Positions 9,866 through 20,310 of a stretch of 64,000 nt of DNA are shown piece after piece. Source of the DNA: Cryptomeria japonica (lineage: Eukaryota > Streptophyta > Pinopsida > Cupressales > Cupressaceae); NCBI RefSeq assembly GCF_030272615.1, contig NC_081414.1:523448137-523512136 (forward strand). The letters run 5' to 3'. Positions within the stretch are counted from its first letter, which is position 1; the number at the start of each line of letters is the position of its first letter. The notes beneath the pieces were generated by a model, which saw only the letters and a program-made list of their open reading frames with translations, did no database searches and was not told the origin of the DNA. A program made the translations under genes and the position numbers.

Positions 9866-10792
9866 ATGGAAAATCTGATGGAGCAACTTGAAGGAGTTCT
9901 TACTGACTATGATGCAGAGAAGTTGAAAAATATCAAATTAGAAGATGATTTAAAAGCAGCTCAGGACATTATTCAGGCACTTCAAGAAAATCTTACTGTT
10001 ACAAGAAATAAGAGAAGAGAACTTTGTGAAAAATTGCAAAATGAGAATGATGAAAAGGAATCACTAAATGATATGATAAGCAAATTGAAACAAGAGATCA
10101 TGACAACAAAAAATGAAATGCAGGATATGACTATGATATTTTGAAAAGAGATTGAGGACAGAAAGAAGAATGAAGAAGAATTGACCAGAAGACTAAGTGA
10201 TGCAGCAAATGAGAACACAAGACTTAGCTATGAAAATGACATGTTGAAAATAGATCTGATGCATACTCAGAATGACTCGATTGAACTAATGAGACAAAAA
10301 GAAATCTTGAAAAGGGAATTGGAAACTGCAAACCAACACAAAGAAAAATTCAAGAAAAGCTCAGAAGGACTTGGTACCTTATTGAAGAATCAAAAACCCA
10401 AAGGTGATACTTCTAGAATTGGATTTGAAGTTGGAGAAAGCTCCAGTACTGCAAATACCCAGGATCATAGAAAACCGGTAAGACCTTCTAATACTTACAA
10501 ATTCAATGGAAAATGCTTTAATTGCAATAAATATGGTCATAGGGCAAATGAATGTAGATCTAGGAATTATCAAAATATCAATCCTCCCATCGGTCAATGC
10601 TCCAAATGCAACAAAATTGGTCATAACTCTGAAAATTGCAGAATGAATGTAAGATGTTATGTTTGTGGAAGATTTGGTCATTTATCAAATAAATGTAGAA
10701 CACAAACCGGCATAGGTTATGGGAAAGCTATTCAGAAAAATAATGTAACTTGTTATGCATGTAACAAGATTGGTCATATTGCTAAATTTTGA
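9866..10792 (+). pseudogene. Gag-like protein of element A with coiled coil and four CCHC knuckles
   Basis: Starts at ATG 9866, 55 bases after the primer site. Residues 1-150 are Lys/Glu/Leu-rich and read as a long coiled coil (LEDDLKAAQDIIQALQENL, DMISKLKQEI), broken by one TGA at about 10142. The C-terminal part carries zinc knuckles of CX2CX4HX4C type: CFNCNKYGHRANEC (near 10515), CSKCNKIGHNSENC (near 10597), CYVCGRFGHLSNKC (near 10654), and a fourth, CYACNKIGHIAKF, whose last Cys codon is now a TGA at 10790. Gag packages the RNA and forms the particle. Four knuckles is unusually many; one or two is common for plant gag. No protease or RT follows. Confidence 0.8.
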
Positions 10793-11217
10793 AGAGGTTA
10801 AGCAAGAATTTTCAAAGCAATGGATTAGAAAAGGTGATCTAAATATTGGGGATACTCCTCCACCGGTAGAACCAACAAATGCTCCATCGACAGGATGTTC
10901 TTCATCAAATTGAAGAAAATTATCTTGAGGGTTTGGCAATCTAATGACACGTGCTGTTATTCCCTCGGTTAGAGAAAAGAAGTTGAAAATCATTCATTAC
11001 CGACAAATAAAGTTAAGCTAATACATTACCAGCAAGCAATTAATGTGGTAGGTAGTAGAAAAGTCTTTATAAAATAAGGTTTTTGGCTCCATTTCATTTC
11101 ACCGTGAATTCAAACTTTCAAAGAGCACAAAGATTTCCGAGCTAAGGCATTCTGAGCAAAGAGGCAAAGCACTTCAGCAATCAATCCATCCAAAGGCAGA
11201 AAAAGGTATTTATCATC
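10793..11217 (+). other. Spacer between gag and ORF2 of element A
   Basis: Short frames only. It contains recurring CACCGG/CCGGTA words but no protease motif or RT start. The segment just before 11218 has a leader-like AT/GA composition. Confidence 0.5.
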
Positions 11218-14200
11218 ATGGCATCCTCCTCTGCACCTGAATTCATAGCAAACCCTACTGTAGTCGAAGTTATAAAATGACCTAGGCCCATGTTTTAGCT
11301 AGTTCCTGAGGTAGCTAAGAAAGATGACAACACAGGTGCTTTTTCAAAAATTCCAAAAGGTGTTGTTTATGCAGAAGACCCTAGAATGTATATTCATTGC
11401 AACATAGAGGAATTAGGTGATGAAGAAATCAAAAACATGTATAAGTCTGTTATATGTGACAACTCCAGGAATGTGAAACCTGAACATAAAATTGTTGAAA
11501 CCCTAGGATTCACTAAAATCCTTTGCATTCCTGAATTTCCCAAGGATGTGGTTAGGATAGTTCTGAGCAGGGTACATGGTTCATTCTTTTTGCTTGACTC
11601 AGTGCATAAAATTACAAAGGAAGCTATGAAAGCAGTAACAGGGTTACCTTCCACCGGTAACAGACCTGACAAAACCAAGAAGGTCTCCAATGACTTAGTA
11701 ACAAACTTAACTAGTGCAACATCTGACAAGAGATCATTAAGGGTTAATGATGTGATCGATACAAATGTTAGATTTGTTAGCATGATTCTAGGTTACAAAG
11801 CAACTCATGCTAATAGGCTTAACTCAGTTTCCAGTTTATGCATAGAGTGCTTATGACATGGTTAAGGACAATGTAAAAATTGATATCTGTGAATGGTTTA
11901 AGGATGAGTTAATTGACAATTTAGCAAAAATCAAGAAGGATAAGAAAGGAACCTTTAGATTTGGAAATTTACTTGTATGCTTAATTCTACATATAACCAA
12001 ACAGGCTCCTAGTATAGGAAACAAGGATTTTGGATTTGACATACCGGTAGGAAAACAATTATCTAACTTATTCAACAACATGGGTGAAAACTAGAAAAGA
12101 ATATCAATGAGTATTCTCAAGCACTAAAAGTCAGAATGAATAAAAGAATCAAACTATCATAGGAAATTGTCAACAAATACAAGGATGATATGTGTTTTGT
12201 AATAAAAAAGGATGAGATCTGGATGGAATCAGTCATCCCAAGGATAGTCTGGGTAATAGAGATGGGGTATGAAACAAATGACTACATAGTGGAAACTTAT
12301 GCGAAAGCACTTCTAGAAGCCCCCAATGAACCAAAGGAAGAAGTATTTGGTAGTGCTGAGACCATCAAAAGTCAAATTCAATCTAAAAAGAGAGTGAAAA
12401 AGGTTGAGGCATTTGTGATAAAAGGAACCAGACAAGCAAAAGCCATAAAGGAAGATGTATTAAAGAAAACTGGCATAACAAAAGATGAGTTGGCAGCCCA
12501 ACAACCTGAAACTCATCTATCACCGATAGATACTTCCTCAAAAGGAGATATACCAGTAACTTTCAAAAGAGTTGTTAGGAAAAGAGACCCGTCACTGGTA
12601 ACCACTCCTTCACCTAGAAGGACAAGACAGAAGCAACAGGCCGTGAGATCTCCAGTCAGAAAGGTCACACCTAAGAAGACGCTGACCCCCAAAAAGAAGA
12701 AGAAGACAAACACTGACTTGGCCCCTCTTGACATATTACTGAATGAGATCACAAAGGAAGGTAAATTGAAAAACATAGGGAAAATCTATGACACCCTATC
12801 AGATGATGAGAAAGGACAAGTTGAAGAGAGTGTCATATTACACATGGACATGTATAAAAAGTTTTTGTTGCAAGTCTTAAATGAAATTCCTGATGAACTA
12901 TATAAAAGACTTGAGGCCAGAAGGCAAGGAGTAATTGAGTTGGATAAGAAAATAAAAATAGAAAAATTACTTGCAGTATACCCGATCAACTCACCTAAGG
13001 AAATTGATGATCTGATAGCTCAAGCCAACTAGACATTTTTTTCCACTGCACACCGACAAATTTCACTAATGGCAGGTAGAGTTACTGAAGTTTCAAAGGA
13101 AATAGAAATGGTCGGGATACATTCTTGGTTGAAAAAGAAAAACAAGAAGAATATAGGAATCCCAAGCCCATTCTGGTATATCAGAAGGACAAGGATAAAG
13201 GGAAAGGTAAAGTTGGTGGACCACCAAGTATCAAGATTAGAGACAACTTACCCCCACCTCCTTTAAATAATCCACCGATAAAAACAACAACTGCAGAAGA
13301 TCAACCCGCAGCTGAGAGTATGGACACAGAGGATAATAATCCTAATCCTGAAGTCCTATATACTGTGAATGTTGATACTCAGAAAATCAACATAGTGGTA
13401 GATAAGGATACAGCTGATAAATCAGGAAACAAAGAGCAACCGACAACAGATTCAGAGAAAAAGATGGAATCTGGAACACAAATAGAGAAACCAATAGAGC
13501 TAAAGGCTCTAGAACAGATGCCACCGGTAAGAAATGATGTAGGAAAACCAATGCTTAAAGAGATGGAGAGACAAATAGACCTACCACAAGTCAATACTAG
13601 CATGGTCACTTCCACCGGCACTCAGTTTGTTGGGTCACCATCAAATGTAACAGAGGTATTGCTTGAATCTATCAAGAAAATAACTGATTATAGCTCACAA
13701 GCTTATAAAGTGATAGATGATTCAATTCCATTTTTGAAATCAATAGCTCCTAATTGTAATATAGACAATAAAGATTCTTTAGGCCAGTTGGATACACTTT
13801 GTAAATATATTTCAGGAAATTTTGAGCAAACAAAGGTAGAAACTGTAAAGGAAAGTGTAGAAAAAGAGAAACAAAAATTCTATGAGGAAGGAATAAAGAA
13901 GTGTAACAGGGAATTTGACACACTTCTACCAGAACTGTGCAATTTTTTGAAAGAGTACAAAACTCTGTACAAAGACACCTGTAAGATAAACTTTTTGACC
14001 ATAGATGTAGACAAAAAGATGAGCAAGGTATAGGAAGAGATCAATAAACTTGTAGATAATTTTGTTAACTCACCTGATACATTATCAGCTTTTGAGGAAA
14101 AGATAACAAATTTTGAGGAAGAATTGCTCAAATTAGAAAGAGAGAAAGAGAAAATAATAAACAAGGCAAAATTCTTGAGATCTAAACTAAGTCCAAGATT

Positions 14201-14402
14201 GGACTATTTAGCATCTCTGTGGAAGGAAATCTTAGAGGCACTAACACAGGGAAGAAAAACACTGGCAGAGCACTTGCAGCATCTCATTGGTACAGTATAC
14301 AGAACTGAGACAGCAATAAAAGACAGCAAGAAGTTTATGGATGGTATAAACTTAATTTTGGGAGATATTCTTCAGTTAATAACCACCCAACTACAAGGTT
14401 GA
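11218..14402 (+). pseudogene. ORF2 of element A, about 1,060 codons, unknown function
   Basis: Starts at ATG 11218 (MASSSAPEF). Frame 1 runs to 11856 with two early stops, shifts to frame 2 (11858-12094), returns to frame 1 (about 12095-13032, one TAG at 12154 region), then moves to frame 3 (about 13110-14402, one TAG near 14031). N-terminal part: EDPRMYIHCNIEEL, EFPKDVVRIVLSRVHGSFF, a compact globular-looking region. Middle: a strongly basic Lys/Arg/Pro/Thr segment at 12560-12720 (SPRRTRQKQQ, TPKKKKKT) that could be a nuclear localisation or nucleic-acid-binding tail. Then a Pro/Thr/Glu-rich linker (13200-13600) and a C-terminal coiled coil (KSVEKEKQKF area to LKLEREKEKI, 13850-14180). No protease, RT, RNase H or integrase motif. 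I associate the N-terminal type with gymnosperm repeats only; function unknown. Confidence 0.72.
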
Positions 14403-14440
14403 GGTTATGGATTGGTACAACTACAAAATCTACTAACCTT

Positions 14441-14607
14441 TGTCATTGATGCCAAAGGGGGAGTAGTAGGATGAGAAAATTCAAAGCACAGGGATCACAT
14501 GCTTAGGGGGAGCTCTCACATTTTTGGTAACATTTTTGGTCTACACATTTTAGGATATCTTTTTGAAATTTCTCATGAGTGTTGCCATCAATGCCAAAGG
14601 GGGAGAT
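14441..14607 (+). promoter_or_regulatory. Two PPT-like tracts of element A
   Basis: ATGCCAAAGGGGGAG occurs at about 14449 and again at about 14591. The second directly precedes the LTR start at 14608 and is the likely functional PPT. A third purine run, TTAGGGGGAGC, lies between them near 14503. Confidence 0.75.
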
Positions 14608-15486
14608 TGTTGGCATATGGACACTCCAATGAGACATTGTGTGTGATTGAAGGTTTTGTCATTGATGGCAACCTTGCAATCCTATGGCACCGACAAGACA
14701 TTATACCGGCAAAGCATTACACAGGCAACCTTGAAATCCTATGGCACTGGCAAGACATTATACCGGCAAAGCATTACTCAAACAAGACAGTGCATCGGCA
14801 TCAGCGAGATCACTCTACACTGGCACCGACACAGAAGATGTACACCAGCATAGAAAAGAACATGTATACCAGCACAGAGGCCAATAGGATTTTTGATATG
14901 TAATATTTTGTTTATTATTGTAAGCCGACTTGGCAAATTGTAAAATGACTCTTGTATATAAAAGAGATCATTGTAGACATTTGTAGGATATGGATATGAA
15001 GCATAAAGAAAATTATAAGGCAGACCTAATGTGCGAATTGTAGGTCAAGGGTATATGTAAAGAATAGAGCAAGAATCGGTACTGAATCTAGCATTAAAGA
15101 TGCTATTGTAAAGTAGTACAGATCATTGGATTTGCATAATCCTCATTGTAAGTCAGTGTGACTTCTTATTGAGCAGTGTGCTCTAGGCAGTTGGCCTCCC
15201 TGCATGTGCAAGCCCCTATTGTAAGTAATATTCTCTTATTGGCCAGTAAGTGAATATTGTGGGTCACAAATCCCACTGAGGTTTTTCCCACACCGCTTTT
15301 CCTCATTAAACATCTTGTGTTATGGTGTTCTTTTCATGTGGATGTTTTTTATTCTGATATTTACATTAATTCTTGCATATCGGTATACTGTTACTTTATG
15401 TTTTGCATATTCAGTTTCAAGAAAATTTCATTACCAGTCAGATACTGATTCACCCCCCCCTCTCAGTATCTATGGGAACCCTAACA
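14608..15486 (+). repeat. 3' LTR of element A, 879 bp
   Basis: Begins TGTTGGCATATGG after the PPT and ends ATGGGAACCCTAACA, so it has TG...CA termini. It includes a 60-70 base internal repeat (CCTATGGCAC(C/T)G(A/G)CAAGACAT at about 14681 and 14741) and a TATA-like TGTATATAAAAGAG at about 14953, giving a normal U3-R-U5 layout. The last 19 bases recur ahead of the primer site at 9776. Confidence 0.85.
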
Positions 15487-15540
15487 TTTTGATGTATTTA
15501 TGTTAATACATTGTATTAATTGTACATTTAATCTACAATA

Positions 15541-15832
15541 GCCCCCTTTGTGGCTTGACCATAACGTGGATCCTTTTAGGTTTATCTTCAAGAAAAATCC
15601 TAAGACTGACAAGGAGAGGAGAGCAAAGACATTAGATCTGAGATCAACCAATGAGGTAATCTACATTTCAATTGCAAAGAAATTATAGTTAAATGCATAG
15701 TTATGTTGTTAATTGTGAACTATTTTCTACAAAAAAATTCTAACTTGGCTTTTGAATTGTGGTTTTGTAGCCATCTACAGAGCCATGTATTGCATTGAAG
15801 AGGCTCGATTTTGATGATCAACCACAAGTTTA
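15541..15832 (+). pseudogene. Distal exons of the broken gene interrupted by element A
   Basis: After an acceptor-like CTACAATAG (15532-15540) a short open stretch encodes VDPFRFIFKKNPKTDKERRAK and ends before GTAATC at 15656. A second piece after TTTTGTAG (about 15768) encodes PSTEPCIALKRLDFDD and reaches a TAG near 15831. Phase and intron signals suit a continuation of the 8285-9700 exons, with element A in the intron between. Family not recognised. Confidence 0.4.
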
Positions 15833-15972
15833 GGATCATATAGTGTTATTTGTGGCCATAGAATGACCAATACATGCAGATATATTATATAAATTTATTG
15901 TAAATTGATTTGGACATGGCATATGCCACATTTTTGTAATACTTGTATTGACTTGGCAGACACGCCTTTTTT

Positions 15973-15973
<1 letters not shown>

Positions 15974-16005
<32 letters not shown>
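15974..16005. repeat. TA microsatellite
   Basis: A pure run of about 15 TA units, 50 bases left of element C. Confidence 0.97.
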
Positions 16006-16008
<3 letters not shown>

Positions 16009-16050
16009 ATATTTGATCCAATAAATGTGTACTAAGTTCATTATTGTGTA

Positions 16051-16055
16051 TTCGT
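16051..16055. repeat. Left target-site duplication of element C
   Basis: TTCGT abuts the LTR start at 16056. The right copy at 44542-44546 reads TTCAT in duplication unit 1, and TTCGT at 55986-55990 in unit 2. The single difference is a CpG to CpA change. Confidence 0.85.
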
Positions 16056-17241
16056 TGTGATATGCTCAAATTAATCATTGCTAAATAGGAAATAAGGACA
16101 ATCATGAATTCCTTAACTATCTAAGTAGTTCAAACATAAAACCAATGAAATAATGCAATTAAGAAATAGGAATGTAAAATATGTTAATCAAAACTCCCTA
16201 TTCCATGATCGCATATGGCTTCCATTGCTCTTCTCCTCTCCATGGTATGATGGCTCTCAGATATTATACTGGCAACCTACAAATGACACAAAGATTCAAA
16301 GTTCGTGATTGTTGAAAAATAGAGATTGAATGCTCAATTTATAGATTTTTGGAGAAGATTGATTGAAATGTGGAACAAAATGATCAAGTGGTGGAACTTA
16401 GGTGAGCTCACATGCTGATTGATAGTTGAATTGCTGACTTGGAGATGAAACAAAATAGATTGAATAGATTAATTGAGTTAACTGATTGAGAAAAAGGTGA
16501 CTGGAGGAAGAAAAAGAATGATTGGAGGAAAATTAATTAATGATAAAGTTAACTAAAAGATGGGAATTGAAATTGGAGAGATAAATGATTTAATTAATTA
16601 ATTGATTGAACTAATTAATTTAGCATGTGCTTGCACTTTAACTTAGATTTTCAATTTAATATTTGCATGAGATTTTAATTCAAATAATTGAATTTATTCA
16701 ATTTAGTATTTGAATATATTTAGAACTTGACTTTGATTTTCAATTTGGTTTTTGAAATCATGCACATGTATTTGAAATTGGAAGAAATTAGAAGAATTAG
16801 AAGAATTAATTAGTTAATTAAATCATTTAAAGAAACTATTTAATTATGTAGAAATGGAATTTCATTAAATAATAAAGATTATTTAAATTAAAGGATTAAA
16901 TTATAATTAATTAAATAATAAATAATTAATATTTAGAAAAGGGCTAATGATTAGATTATTAGAGATAGAAATTAAGAATAGAATCTATTCAAATAATAAA
17001 GATTATTTAAATTGGAGAATTAAAAAGAATTAATTAAATAATAAATATTTAATTAATATTTAGAAAATGGTTAAAATAATTAAATGATGATAGAATAGGA
17101 AATTAATAATCAGTAAGATGATGAGGAAATATGAAATTAGAAGAATAAGATTAATTAAATTAATTAAATAATAAAACAATTATTTAATCAGTTAGAGGAA
17201 TAATTAGTACATGATCAATGAGACATTTTTAGGTGTCTACA
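16056..17241 (-). repeat. 3' LTR of element C, 1186 bp
   Basis: In + orientation it runs from TGTGATATGCTC to AGGTGTCTACA; on the - strand it begins TGTAGACACCTAAAA. It is homologous end to end to 43456-44541 and 54796-55985. The body is very rich in AATTAATTAAATAAT. Roughly 8 percent differences from the other copies over 200 bases compared by eye (16280-16480). Confidence 0.9.
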
Positions 17242-17257
17242 TTTGCCCCTCTTTGAG
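17242..17257 (-). promoter_or_regulatory. Polypurine tract of element C
   Basis: On the - strand CTCAAAGAGGGGCAAA directly precedes TGTAGACACC, the LTR start. It fixes the element's orientation and marks 16056-17241 as the 3' LTR. Confidence 0.85.
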
Positions 17258-17515
17258 ACAATGTCGAAACGATATTGTTTCAAAGAAAATGAAATTTTTT
17301 GCCCCAATCTGCCTTGGTACCACTGTATAGTGTAAATATGCCCCCTCGGAAAAAGTGGTCAAAAATTTCAAAAATTGAGACCATATTTTCGATATCAGTA
17401 TAATAAGAAATTGTGTGAAGTTTCATGCGATTTTGAGATCATTTGAGTAGGCTACAAGTTGTTTGAAGCTGGCGGGGACCGCGAGCATCGAGGTGTCAAA
17501 AAACCCTAATTTTGA

Positions 17516-17526
17516 CCTATAAATAG
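17516..17526 (+). promoter_or_regulatory. TATA box of the antisense PMD gene
   Basis: CCTATAAATAG lies on the + strand 275 bases inside element C's 3' end and about 500 bases before the PMD coding region, preceded by AAACCCTAATTTTGA. This would drive transcription against the retroelement. Assignment is from sequence and position only. Confidence 0.6.
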
Positions 17527-17759
17527 AGATTTTAAGTTTTCATTTGCTCATTTGGTATTTGGTGAGTTCTTTATTTTCTTTGCGAATCTTGTGCTTTCTT
17601 CCGAGTATTTGATCTTCATGGCTAGTTATAGAGTTCGATTGCACCTATTTGACTATACGTTCATATTAGAGACCTCCTGGGACTGGCGACATGGTATTTT
17701 TCTAAATTTTTGCCTGCTTTTGCTATTTTTCAAAAAAAAAAATTGTAGTGTCCAATTTT

Positions 17760-17990
17760 TGCATGCGTCACACATTAGCCTGTCGATTTTCATGCATTCG
17801 CCATTAATGTTACACATACGTCCTTACTGTTACGCAATAGCAATAAGTGTGCCCCATTTGTTGTTAATGTATCGCATATGTTGTAAATGTTATGCATAAG
17901 TTTTAAATGTCATGCATAAGCTCATTTCATTACGCATTCATGATAAATGTCACACATTTGTTATATGTGAATGGTTGTTGTCATGCGTTT
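17760..17990 (+). repeat. Degenerate minisatellite in the PMD gene leader
   Basis: About ten imperfect 18-22 base units of the form TTACGCATNNGTTNTAAATG, including ATTAATGTTACACATACG, TTAATGTATCGCATATG, TAAATGTTATGCATAAG and TAAATGTCATGCATAAG. It lies between the TATA box and the conserved coding region. Confidence 0.75.
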
Positions 17991-18055
17991 GATAATTTTT
18001 TATGTTCTCGTAATTCAATATCTGATATTTTGAACTTTTTCCCTTTGCATGAAAA

Positions 18056-19990
18056 CATTGGAGTTCTATACTGCCGACATAGTAGACCCAGTGGACTTGA
18101 TCTTCGTGTTGATTTACTAGATGAGGAGATTGAGCATATCCGATAGGCTGGTTTATATTACATGTTACACTTCCCAAAGGTTACGGCCAATAGGGCCATG
18201 ATTACAACATTGATAGAGTGGTGGCACTCTGAGACATGTTCTTTCCATCTTCCTACTAGGGAGGCATCCATTACCTTAGAGGATGTATGGTGTATACTAT
18301 GTATTCTGATTCATGGTGAGAGAGTTTTGTATGACCATGATGATGGCATTGCTGGATTGTGTGCACTTTTTGAGTGTGAGATACAGGACTTGTAGATCAG
18401 TGGTCGATATGACATTCCTTGGGCCCATTTAGATTATGATGACATGACTATTGTACTATGCAGTATTTTCGGTAGTTTGTTGATACCTGACAAATGAGGT
18501 CACAGATTTCTAGTGGGATGGGGCAGAGTGCTCCATGATATGATTGTTCATTGATGAGTATATGCATGGGGTCCATGTCTTGTTGTATTATCAGATGCAT
18601 GGGATTGTATATCTTGGATATCAGTCTATTAGTTGTGGTGTGACATTGCTCTAGACTTGGGCATGGGAGTATATTTCTATTTCAAGACTTGTTACTCATG
18701 TTGATTTGTAGCCTGGTAAGCCTTATGCTTTTAGGTACACAATAGGTATCAGACATAGGGGTTTAGGTAACACCTTATATTGGAGACATCAGGTGGACAT
18801 ACTTCAACATTTTATTTGGAGACCTTACTTAGATTGCCCTGGTTGGGCAGATGACATAGTACACTTACCTTTCTGCTGATAGCAAAGGTATCTGATCAGT
18901 AGGACTTTTGAGACATAGCGGATTATAGAGATGTATCTCCCAGGTCGAGTATTGAGATAGTTTGGAGAGGTACAGGTAACACCAGTTTTTACTACTTACT
19001 TTGTGCGTGTATCTTAGGAGGTATCTGATTGGGGGGTGTGCATACAACTGCATGTTGCTTCTGTTGAGTTTGAGGTAGAGGTGCAGTAGATCCAGGGACT
19101 ATGTCGAAGTATGATGTATGGTTTGCCAGACATAGGCCTATTCCTCTGACTGATCCTACTGTTCCTATTATAGCATAATAGATTTGCCATCCTAGGCCAA
19201 GATTGAGGCTAGAGTTGGGGGAGCAAGTCAAAGGAAGAGAGAAGGGTAGAGTTGAGAGAGGAACTGAGGGAGGAGCTGAGGGATATGGAGTAGCAGAGGG
19301 AGAGGATGAGGTAGGAGATGAGGGAGATGGAGGAGCAGAGGGAGAGGATTAGGTAGGAGATGAGGGAGGTGGAAGTAAGGATGTACACATTGATGGAGAC
19401 ATCGAGTCTATCAGCAATGGGGATAGTGATGATTCTTCAGAGTCATCAATCCATGAGGATTGTGACGATGATGATGATATGCTAGAGCTGGAGGAAGTGC
19501 CTACTGCAGAGGGTGGGGGAGGATAGGTGGGTGATAGGGATGAGGATGATCCACAGATTCTTAGAGAGAGGATTCAGAGTTTGGAGGAGGAGGTCGCTAG
19601 ATGAGATGTTGAGCAGGAGGCCTACCATATAGAATATAGTGCACTAGAGACTGAGAGGGATCATCTCCAGAGGGAGAGAGATGAGGTAGTTAGGAGAGCT
19701 CAGATGACCATGGATGGATATGATCAGCTATTCCGACTAGCGACAGAGGCATGTAACCAAGCAGGTAGATATTTTGTTACTGCACAGTAGGCTATTTATT
19801 GTCAATAGGCTTATGAGAGAGCTATCCCTGAGGGTCAAAGAGAGCCTAGTGTTAGTGCCTTTATGAGGAGGAGATCGAGTCAATCTACTTCTTGACAAAC
19901 TAGCAGTGGTGGTGTTATGGGACCACCTCGACATCCTAGGGAAAGATCTAGTGGATAGGATCCACCCGTTGACAAAGGCAGTTTTGGTTG
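18056..19990 (+). pseudogene. Plant Mobile Domain (PMD, aminotransferase-like) protein, antisense within element C
   Basis: The coding region starts with a short variable part (SGLDLRVDLLDEEIEHI), then the PMD core: ANRAMITTLIEWWHSETCSFHLP, EASITLEDVWCILCILIHGE, ISGRYDIPWAHLDYDD, and after a frameshift near 18570 GYQSISCGVTLL, KPYAFRYTIGIRHRGLGNTLYW, HFIWRPYLDCPGWADD and SMMYGLPDIG (to about 19145). A Glu/Arg/Gln-rich coiled coil follows (19230-19370) and a second one near 19560-19720. Over a dozen TAG and a few TGA stops interrupt it. PMD proteins occur in plants as host nuclear proteins (MAIL/MAIN type) and inside transposons. Here the gene lies between pol and the 3' LTR, antisense to the element, where Tat-lineage elements are known to carry additional ORFs. 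Confidence 0.82.
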
Positions 19991-20159
19991 AGATGTTTTG
20001 ATCATGTTATTTGAGCCTTCAAGATTGTTTATTGTATTCATACACATTATCATTTTTGAGTTATATATATATGATATGCAGTTTTTGGTAGCGATCTATT
20101 TATGCTTTGTTTTTCATGTATGCTTATATGATGCTATGAGTTTTATGATGTATATCTAT

Positions 20160-20310
20160 TTGATTCTATATGATTCATGAATGCAATGGTTACTACATGT
20201 ATGTATCAATGATGCTTATGAATGCAATGGTATCTATAATGTATGCATGAATGATGTTTGTACTACATGTATGCATATTAAACTGATGTTTATGAATGCA
20301 TATATTTTTT
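20160..20310. repeat. ATGAATGCAATGGT / TACATGTATG minisatellite
   Basis: About five imperfect 25-30 base units built from CATGAATGCAATGG, TATGCATGAATGATG and TACATGTATG, just downstream of the PMD gene. Confidence 0.65.

Larger units (their letters stand above)
9776..15486 (+). mobile_element. Element A: LTR retrotransposon with gag and a large unknown ORF, no pol
   Basis: Internal region from the primer-binding site (9797) to the PPT (14607), then a full 3' LTR. It encodes a gag with four zinc knuckles and a second ORF of about 1,060 codons. I find no protease, RT, RNase H or integrase motif on either strand, so it must have depended on enzymes from another element. Coding order, initiator-Met primer site and TG...CA LTR all fit an LTR element. 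The 5' LTR is reduced to its last 19 bases. The element lies in what looks like an intron of the gene-like locus at 8285-15832. Confidence 0.8.

Noticed and set aside
13069-13266. Separate small gene starting MAGRVTEVSKEIEM
   Set aside because: It continues ORF2 of element A just before a frameshift; the downstream frame carries on in the next phase.
16600-17220. Very AT-rich AATTAATTAAAT block considered as a satellite or scaffold-attachment region
   Set aside because: It is the ordinary body of element C's LTR, present in all three copies.
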